Source: a bacterium (GTDB taxonomy: Bacteria > Electryoneota > Electryoneia > Electryoneales > Electryoneaceae). From it: 64,000 nt of DNA. A program made the position numbers and the translations under genes. The notes under the pieces are model-generated. The model searched no databases and was not told where the DNA came from. It saw only the letters and a program-made list of their open reading frames with translations. Shown here one piece after another: positions 58,247 to 64,000 of this stretch (the stretch's first letter is position 1; each line of letters starts with the position of its first letter). The stretch is from assembly GCA_020444425.1 (NCBI GenBank), contig JAHLLB010000001.1:186001-250000 (forward strand), written 5' to 3'.

Positions 58247-59455
58247 TCAGGTTGTTTTAGCGATCCGGTTTTGTCCGTTGTGCCCAAGCGAACTGCTCAG
58301 CACCAGCAACACCGCCGCCGGAAGCAGGATCGGCAGCAAGTACTTCTCCCAGTTCTGGTACGACAGCGGCAGCACAATGACATAACTGACAATCAACAGC
58401 AGCAGCCGTGAACCGGCACTGGTGAACCCTGCCCGAGATGCGTCCCAGTGAGACCATATCAGGTTGAACACAACGAGGCAACCCAACACGAACGCGACCA
58501 GCAGCACTCCCTGCACGATGAGATCTGGCAGCACCGTTCTCATTGCCTTGTGGGCCAGCCCGACGGTATCAATCCCCATCTGCGCCACCGTCACCTGCGA
58601 CGCCCTGACCGGAAACAGCAGGTAAAGCATGGCGGCGACCGGGATGATCCATACGGAACGTTTCGTCACCGGGATCGTCCTCCACCCCAGCAGCAGCAAC
58701 GGCGTGCTGTACACCACCAGCATCGCGATCAGCGTGGTGAACGTGTGCGGATTCCAGCGCAATGGTTCGTCCAGCGTCCATTTCGCCAGCACCGCCGGTG
58801 GACTCAATCCACCCCACTGCAGCATCAACAGCAGCAACGGAAGCATCGGCAGAACCGCTGCGATCAGCCACCGGACTCCTTGCCGTTTCTCACCACGCCA
58901 GAAACCCAGCAGCCCAATCAAGCCAGCGGCAAGCAGGAACGATACCGCGTATTGCCGTGTCAGCATTGCCAGCGCGGCAGTCACGATGAACCACAGCGGC
59001 CTGTCATTGAGCAATGCGAGGATCATCGCGAGCACAAACACCTGAAACAGCATGTCGGTGTAGATGAACGCGCCGGCGCCGGTGAAATACGGATTGACCA
59101 CCAGCCACGCAACGACCACCAGCGCCTGCCAGGCTTGCTTCGTAAACCGTCGCAGCACGATAAAACTCAGCAGCGACGCGATCCCAGCCACTAGCATCGA
59201 CAGCGGGCGCAGATTCGCCAGATCAGTGCCAAAGAGCCTGCCCCAGGCTGAGTACGCGACAAACGTCAGCGGCGGCACAACCTCGGGATAATCCCACTGC
59301 TCAACCTCACCGTGCGCAAACAGCAGAACCGTGTCGTAGAAGTGGCCCTCGTCGCCCCACGGCGGACGGTCCAGCCCACCGGTCGCGACGAGCAAGGCGC
59401 TCGCGGTCATGATCGGCAACAGGAACGCCGCCACCATCCACAGGGTCCGAGTCAC
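58247..59455 (-). CDS. Polytopic membrane protein, GT-C glycosyltransferase-like
   Basis: Signal-anchor and ~9 hydrophobic segments; PPWGDEGHFYDTVLLFAHGEVEQWDYPEVVPPLTFVAYSAWGRLFG; AMLTRQYAVSFLLAAGLIGLLGF. Confidence 0.55.
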   Translation of the reverse strand: MTRTLWMVAAFLLPIMTASALLVATGGLDRPPWGDEGHFYDTVLLFAHGEVEQWDYPEVVPPLTFVAYSAWGRLFGTDLANLRPLSMLVAGIASLLSFIVLRRFTKQAWQALVVVAWLVVNPYFTGAGAFIYTDMLFQVFVLAMILALLNDRPLWFIVTAALAMLTRQYAVSFLLAAGLIGLLGFWRGEKRQGVRWLIAAVLPMLPLLLLMLQWGGLSPPAVLAKWTLDEPLRWNPHTFTTLIAMLVVYSTPLLLLGWRTIPVTKRSVWIIPVAAMLYLLFPVRASQVTVAQMGIDTVGLAHKAMRTVLPDLIVQGVLLVAFVLGCLVVFNLIWSHWDASRAGFTSAGSRLLLLIVSYVIVLPLSYQNWEKYLLPILLPAAVLLVLSSSLGHNGQNRIAKTT

Positions 59456-59490
59456 GGTTCAGCCGTTGTCACAGGATTCAAGTGAGCTGA

Positions 59491-60792
59491 CTACGCGTTT
59501 TCGATCAAATGCCCCATCTTGTCCCGCTTGGTGCGCAGGTAGCCGAGGTTCTTCTCATTCGGCTTGATATCGATCGGTACCCGGTCGACCACTTCCAGCC
59601 CATACCCCTGCAGCCCGACGATCTTCTTCGGATTGTTGGTCATCAGCCGGATTTTGCACACGCCAAGATTCGAGAGAATCTGTGCTCCGACACCGTAGGT
59701 GCGCAGGTCCGCCGCGAATCCGAGCAACACATTCGCCTCGACGGTGTCGTGCCCCTGGTCCTGCAGCTTGTAGGCGTGCAGCTTGGCTTCGAGCCCGATG
59801 CCACGCCCCTCTTGCCGCATGTAGAGGAAGACGCCTTTGCCTTCCTGTTCGATCATCTCCAGCGCGCGGTCACGTTGCTCGCCGCAGTCGCAACGCTGGC
59901 TGCCGAGCACATCACCCGTAAGGCACTCGCTGTGGACACGGACCAGCACCGGTTCACCCGGTTCCCACGTGCCCTTCACCAACGCGACATGTTCCTTATT
60001 GTTACCCAATTCGCGGAAGTGAACGAGATTGAACTCACCGTGCTTGGACGGCAGCGGCACCTCGACCCGGCGTTCAACCAGGCGTTCGAAATGTCGGCGG
60101 TACTCGATCAGATCTTTGATCGTGTACATCCGAATGCCGGTCCGTTTGCTCATCTCGGTCAGTTCTGGAACGCGTGACATGCTGCCGTCGTCGTTCATGA
60201 TCTCGCAGATGACAGCCAGCGAGTTGAGTCCGGCGAGACGGGCCAGATCGGTGGATCCCTCGGTGTGTCCGGCACGGCGCAGCACGCCGCCATCCACCGC
60301 GATAATCGGGTGGATGTGGCCGGGGCGGGCGAAGTCTTCCGGACGCGAGGTCGGGTCGGCAGCCTTCAGCACAGTCGCGGCACGGTCGGGCGCGGAAATG
60401 CCGGTGGTTGTTACCCCGACGGCGTCGATGGTGATGGTGAAGTTGGTGCTGTGCAGCGCGGTGTTGTTCGACACCATCTGCTGCAGGTCGAGTTCGGCGG
60501 CACGTTTCGTATCCAGGGAGAGGCAGATCATCCCACGGCCTTCTTTCGCCATGAAGTTGATCGCTTCCGGGGTGATTTTCTCTGCCGCCATCACGAGGTC
60601 GCCCTCGTTTTCCCGGTCTTCGTCGTCCACGAGAATGATCATGCGGCCTTCGCGCATATCCTCGATGGCTTTCTCAATCGGGTGAAAGACGGTTTCGTTG
60701 ACTGAATTGGCAGCCTTGTTGTCAGCGGTGCCGTTTGTACTGGAATCGTGGCTCATGTCACGGTTCGTCTCGTTGTGAGTGTTCTCACTCAT
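59491..60792 (-). CDS. ribBA: Bifunctional 3,4-dihydroxy-2-butanone-4-phosphate synthase / GTP cyclohydrolase II
   Basis: IILVDDEDRENEGDLVMAAEKITPEAINFMAKEGRGMICL; VRVHSECLTGDVLGSQRCDCGEQ; QEGRGIGLEAKLHAYKLQDQGHDTVEANVLLGF. Start set at 60792; the ORF-track extension runs through a GT-rich array. Confidence 0.95.
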   Translation of the reverse strand: MSENTHNETNRDMSHDSSTNGTADNKAANSVNETVFHPIEKAIEDMREGRMIILVDDEDRENEGDLVMAAEKITPEAINFMAKEGRGMICLSLDTKRAAELDLQQMVSNNTALHSTNFTITIDAVGVTTTGISAPDRAATVLKAADPTSRPEDFARPGHIHPIIAVDGGVLRRAGHTEGSTDLARLAGLNSLAVICEIMNDDGSMSRVPELTEMSKRTGIRMYTIKDLIEYRRHFERLVERRVEVPLPSKHGEFNLVHFRELGNNKEHVALVKGTWEPGEPVLVRVHSECLTGDVLGSQRCDCGEQRDRALEMIEQEGKGVFLYMRQEGRGIGLEAKLHAYKLQDQGHDTVEANVLLGFAADLRTYGVGAQILSNLGVCKIRLMTNNPKKIVGLQGYGLEVVDRVPIDIKPNEKNLGYLRTKRDKMGHLIENA

Positions 60793-60904
60793 CCTGCCAC
60801 TCCCATGACTGTATCGTGAATCAAGCTGTCGTTGTGACTGTATCGTGGTAAAGCAGTTGCTGCTGTTTTGTTTGGCACGCCAAATTCGCGCCAGTTTTCT
60901 ATGC

Positions 60905-61046
60905 TGTGTGCCCGTGTGCCCGTGTGTCTGTGTGTCTGTGTGTCTGTGTGCCCCGACCAGCTTGCTGGTCGGGATTATCCGCTGTTCACCGTGCCCCTGA
61001 TGGCTGTGCCAGCAGGGATTATCCGCGTCCGCAAGCGGACACGGGC
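60905..61046. repeat. Period-8 (GTGTCTGT)n array, then CCCGACCAGC/GCTGGTCGGG and GTCCGCAAGCGGAC hairpins ending in ACGGGCAC
   Basis: 60905-60952 period-8; 60952-60973 palindrome; 61027-61040 hairpin. Confidence 0.85.
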
Positions 61047-61051
61047 ACAAT

Positions 61052-61690
61052 TCAGAATCCCGCCTGCCGCAGTTTGTCCATCGTCAGTCCGCCGCCGGTG
61101 TGCGGGCCGAGCATGTTGCGGACATACTTCGCGATCAGGTCCCACTCGACGTGCACCTTCTCACCCGGTTTCAACAGGTGCAGCGTGGTCTGCTGCCAGG
61201 TGTGCGGGATAATCTCCACCTCGAACGCGTCGTCCAACCGTTTCGCGACGGTCAAGCTGACACCGTGCAACGCGACTGATCCCTTCTCCACAATGAACGG
61301 TGCGTCCGGTTCCGGCAGCTCCAGCCGCAAGCGCGTCGAACCGGCCAGGGGCTTCACGTTCAGCAATTTGATCATGCCGTCCACGTGCCCCTGCACCAGG
61401 TGGCCACCGAGCCGGTCTGTCGGCCGCATCGCCCGTTCCAGGTTGACCGGATCGCCGGGCTTGAACTCGCCGAGGCGGGTGCGGTGCAACGTTTCGCGCA
61501 CAACCTCCACGGTAAACAGGTTCTTCTCCAGCGTGACCACGGTCTGGCAGGCACCGTTCAGCGCGATGCTGTCCCCGATCTTGACACTGCTGTCGAGGAT
61601 GTCATGTGCCTCGACGGTAATCGTCGCGCCCTCACCCCGGGGGCGATTTCCACGGATGACGCCGACTTCTTCAATCAGTCCGGTGAACAT
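61052..61690 (-). CDS. ribE: Riboflavin synthase alpha chain
   Basis: MFTGLIEEVGVIRG; SIALNGACQTVVTLEKNLFTVEVVRETL; DPVNLERAMRPTDRLGGHLVQGHVDG. Confidence 0.95.
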   Translation of the reverse strand: MFTGLIEEVGVIRGNRPRGEGATITVEAHDILDSSVKIGDSIALNGACQTVVTLEKNLFTVEVVRETLHRTRLGEFKPGDPVNLERAMRPTDRLGGHLVQGHVDGMIKLLNVKPLAGSTRLRLELPEPDAPFIVEKGSVALHGVSLTVAKRLDDAFEVEIIPHTWQQTTLHLLKPGEKVHVEWDLIAKYVRNMLGPHTGGGLTMDKLRQAGF

Positions 61691-62811
61691 CAGCGGTTCT
61701 CCCGGTGAATGACCCGTGCGGCGACATGCAGATCGTTGCCAATCTTGCGCCACTGCATCGGCGCGAGACGGATCGCGTCATGCACCTTCAGAATGCCCAG
61801 GTCGCTGATCGCTTCGATACCGGTTCCGATGAACATCGGTGCGACCACCACCTCCACTTTGTCGACCAGATCGAGGTCGAGGAACGACGTCCAGATCCGG
61901 CTGCCACCCTCCACCAGCAACGATCCGACACCCAGCTCGCTGATGATGTTGTGAACTTCACGCAGATCGACGCGACCATTGCCATCCGGATCAGTATGAA
62001 ACAGCGACACGTTTGGATTGTTCGCCCAGTCGGGCACCGGCGCATCCTTTAGGCCGAAGACCCAGGTCGGGGCGTCCTCCGGCGTGTTGATGATTTTCGA
62101 GTCTGGATCGATGCGGAACTGGCTGTCAATCACGATCCGCACCGGATTGCGGCCCGGAACGTGGCGTACGGTCAACTGGCAATCGTCCGCGGCGACTGTA
62201 CCCGATCCGACCAGTACGGCGTCGTGCATCGCGCGTAACAGGTGGGCGTAGCGCAGGCTCTGCTTTCCGGAAATCCACTGGCTGTGGCCGGTGATGGCGG
62301 CGATGCGGCCGTCCAGGGATTGAGCGATCTTAAGCGTGACCCATGTCCGGCCGGTTGCCGCTTTCTTCAGGTACGGCTGGTTGAGCAGTGCGGCTTCGTC
62401 CGCGAGCAGGCCGACCTCGACCGCCACGCCTGCGTCCAGCAGCTGTTGAAATCCCTTGCCGGACACTTTCGGATTCGGATCTTCAATCGCGGCAACGACG
62501 CGTGCGACGCCGGACTCGAGGATGCGCCTGGTGCAGGGCGGTGTTTTACCGTAATGACAACAGGGCTCGAGGTTGACGTACAACGTCGCGCCCTGGGCCA
62601 GCTTGCTGGCTTTTTTCAGCGCATGCACCTCGGCGTGCGGACCGCCGAACCGCCGGTGGTATCCTTCCCCGACGATGACACCGTCCCTGACCACCACTGC
62701 GCCAACCATCGGGTTCGGTGCAACCCAGGCCCGGCCGCGGCGCGCAAGCACGATTGCCCGCGCCATCATCTGCTCGTCGAATGTCTTTTCTTTCAGCGTA
62801 GAATCCCTCAC
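61690..62811 (-). CDS. ribD: Bifunctional riboflavin deaminase/reductase RibD (start uncertain: GTG 62811 or ATG 62769)
   Basis: MARAIVLARRGRAWVAPNPMVGAVVVRDGVIVGEGYHRRFGGPHAEVHALKKA..LYVNLEPCCHYGKTPPCTRRIL; GSGTVAADDCQLTVRHV. Confidence 0.95.
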   Translation of the reverse strand: MRDSTLKEKTFDEQMMARAIVLARRGRAWVAPNPMVGAVVVRDGVIVGEGYHRRFGGPHAEVHALKKASKLAQGATLYVNLEPCCHYGKTPPCTRRILESGVARVVAAIEDPNPKVSGKGFQQLLDAGVAVEVGLLADEAALLNQPYLKKAATGRTWVTLKIAQSLDGRIAAITGHSQWISGKQSLRYAHLLRAMHDAVLVGSGTVAADDCQLTVRHVPGRNPVRIVIDSQFRIDPDSKIINTPEDAPTWVFGLKDAPVPDWANNPNVSLFHTDPDGNGRVDLREVHNIISELGVGSLLVEGGSRIWTSFLDLDLVDKVEVVVAPMFIGTGIEAISDLGILKVHDAIRLAPMQWRKIGNDLHVAARVIHRENR

Positions 62812-62849
62812 AAATACAAAAGCCCCAACGGTTTGCTACCGTCGGGGCT
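62812..62849 (-). terminator. Intrinsic terminator in the FMN-riboswitch expression platform
   Basis: Minus strand AGCCCCGACGGT-AGCAA-ACCGTTGGGGCT followed by TTTGTATTT. Confidence 0.85.
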
Positions 62850-62930
62850 GAGATGGACACAGACAGGGAGCCCGTCTCACATGGAGACGACCTCTCCACG
62901 CATCCCGAGAGATGCGTATCGTTGTGGTCC

Positions 62931-62946
62931 GGGGACACGTGTCCCC
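62931..62946. repeat. Perfect 16-bp palindrome GGGGACACGTGTCCCC (GGGGACA family)
   Basis: Direct reading; lies one base beyond the FMN aptamer 3' end on the minus strand. Confidence 0.95.
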
Positions 62947-62947
62947 T

Positions 62948-63097
62948 GTCTTCTCCCATCCGGACTTTCACCGTCGGCACCGGAATTTCACCGGTCCAGC
63001 CTGTGGAGGGTTAACGAGCCACACTGGCTCTCGGGCTCCTCCATTCAGGGTCGCGGGCTTTCACCGCCGGTCTGGAATTGCACCAGGCCCCGAAGAC
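62948..63097 (-). ncRNA. FMN riboswitch (RFN element) upstream of ribD
   Basis: Minus strand: GTCTTCGGGGCCTGGTGCAATTCCAGACCGGCGGTGAAAGCCCGCGA...GGACCGGTGAAATTCCGGTGCCGACGGTGAAAGTCCGGATGGGAGAAGAC, matching the RFN consensus. Confidence 0.96.
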
Positions 63098-63419
63098 GTG
63101 AAAAATATAGCTGTGTTCAGGGTCACGGCGCAATCCGCCGAGAGATACCATCTTTCGTGAAACTTGAGGCTCTTGTCATTTTCTTGGATCTCAAGAGTGT
63201 ATACTTACAACCGACAAGAAAAAGTGAGCATCGGGTCTTGCTTGCCGGGAGCATGTAACGTACGTTCGGTGCGGCGTGGAAGGTGCACGGCTGAGGGGGA
63301 CCCCACCTTCTTGTCTCACGGGATAGCAGATTGCTTCCATTTTCGGCTCACCCGGACTTGGATGCGGACTGCGAATCTGGTTAGCTTGGCCGTGTAGGCG
63401 CTGGAGGAGCATTGTTCAG

Positions 63420-63953
63420 ATGAGTAAAGTGAGTACCGCGACTTCAGTGGAACACACATCCTCAGAGCAGGATTCGGATGTGAAGGATTCGTCTTCCAGT
63501 CAGGCCAGCAGATCCTCGAACACAGATACTGTGTCTCGTCCAGGTAGCAACGGTCATACACCGGATAAGACGTTGGACAACAATTCCGCAACGGCATACA
63601 TGCAGGTTTCCGGACCACAGCAACCCGGCCAGCCAAAGTTGATTGAGAAGGCCGGTAACATCTTCGGCACGTTCGGCAAGTTCATGTACAACGCGTTCAG
63701 TTTCGCCATGTACATGGTTGGCTTGTTCGGATTCCTCTGCGGTGCGTCAGTTCCGATCGTAACGCTGTGGTTCTTCCTAAACGTGGACGTCACCATCCGT
63801 TGGTGGCACATCATCCTCGGTGTCGGTGGCAACATCGGGATCTTCATTGTCTCGATGAACATGATCCGGGATCTGTATGTGCAACCGCTGATCGAAAAGA
63901 TCGAAGCGGCCCAGTCCAAGGCGATGTGGGGCGAACGGCCGTCACGCTACTGA
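63420..63953 (+). CDS. Hypothetical membrane protein: Ser/Thr-rich N-terminus, two TM helices
   Basis: AFSFAMYMVGLFGFLCGASVPIVTLWFFLNV and IILGVGGNIGIFIVSMNMI. Confidence 0.6.
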   Translation: MSKVSTATSVEHTSSEQDSDVKDSSSSQASRSSNTDTVSRPGSNGHTPDKTLDNNSATAYMQVSGPQQPGQPKLIEKAGNIFGTFGKFMYNAFSFAMYMVGLFGFLCGASVPIVTLWFFLNVDVTIRWWHIILGVGGNIGIFIVSMNMIRDLYVQPLIEKIEAAQSKAMWGERPSRY

Positions 63954-63979
63954 GATACGCCGGTTGTGAAACGACTTCG

Positions 63980-64000
63980 ACGCCCCTGCCGGGGCGTTTT
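63980..64000 (+). terminator. Intrinsic terminator downstream of the 177-aa gene
   Basis: CGCCCC-TGCC-GGGGCG-TTTT. Confidence 0.8.

Noticed and set aside
57610-58385. ORFs containing CPRALARDLLELTNFTALDDLGLQSGMI / MPSGFSPGFAG
   Set aside because: Spurious translations of A-B REP palindromes.
60793-61050. N-terminal extension of RibBA (MCPCPLADADNPCW...HRHTDTQTHGHTGTQHRK)
   Set aside because: Translates a REP hairpin and a period-8 repeat; the conventional start at 60792 precedes the conserved domain.
1-64000. REP-associated tyrosine transposase (RAYT), IS element or prophage
   Set aside because: No transposase, integrase or phage protein recognised in the supplied translations, so the palindromes are called non-autonomous here.
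1-64000. tRNA or rRNA genes
   Set aside because: None recognised by eye in the intergenic regions; a tRNAscan-SE/Infernal run would be needed to exclude them.

Overview
This 64 kb chromosomal window comes from a Gram-negative-type bacterium, probably an FCB-group or candidate-phylum lineage. The evidence for that is PNPFNP-type C-terminal sorting domains, a PorV-like protein and TonB receptors; I cannot name the taxon. (1) About 1-28.7 kb, nearly all minus strand, is a maltodextrin/starch-type locus. It holds a maltose-type solute-binding lipoprotein that runs into a transmembrane segment at the window edge, a GH57 lipoprotein, a CBM48-like esterase, an amylo-1,6-glucosidase, a multimodular GH13 with a C-terminal sorting domain, a GH13 lipoprotein, sorting-domain proteins, a PorV-like protein, and two TonB-dependent receptors, one paired with a lipoprotein. 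No SusD was recognised. (2) About 29-45.5 kb is mixed: PhoR/PhoB-like pair, TrmH, a beta-helix protein with an AT-rich core, an ECF sigma factor with a putative membrane anti-sigma, NadE, a beta-barrel protein, an O-antigen-ligase-like protein and a glycosyltransferase. (3) About 45.5-63.4 kb is a long minus-strand housekeeping run (tat, pur, pss/psd, htrA, tal, truA, ecfT, rib) headed by an FMN riboswitch. The most unusual layer is intergenic: several REP/REPIN-like palindrome families whose stems differ between copies but stay self-complementary within each copy, and clustered period-7/8/10 tandem arrays. No REP-associated transposase was recognised in the window. All calls are from reading the sequence and the supplied ORF translations; no searches were run.
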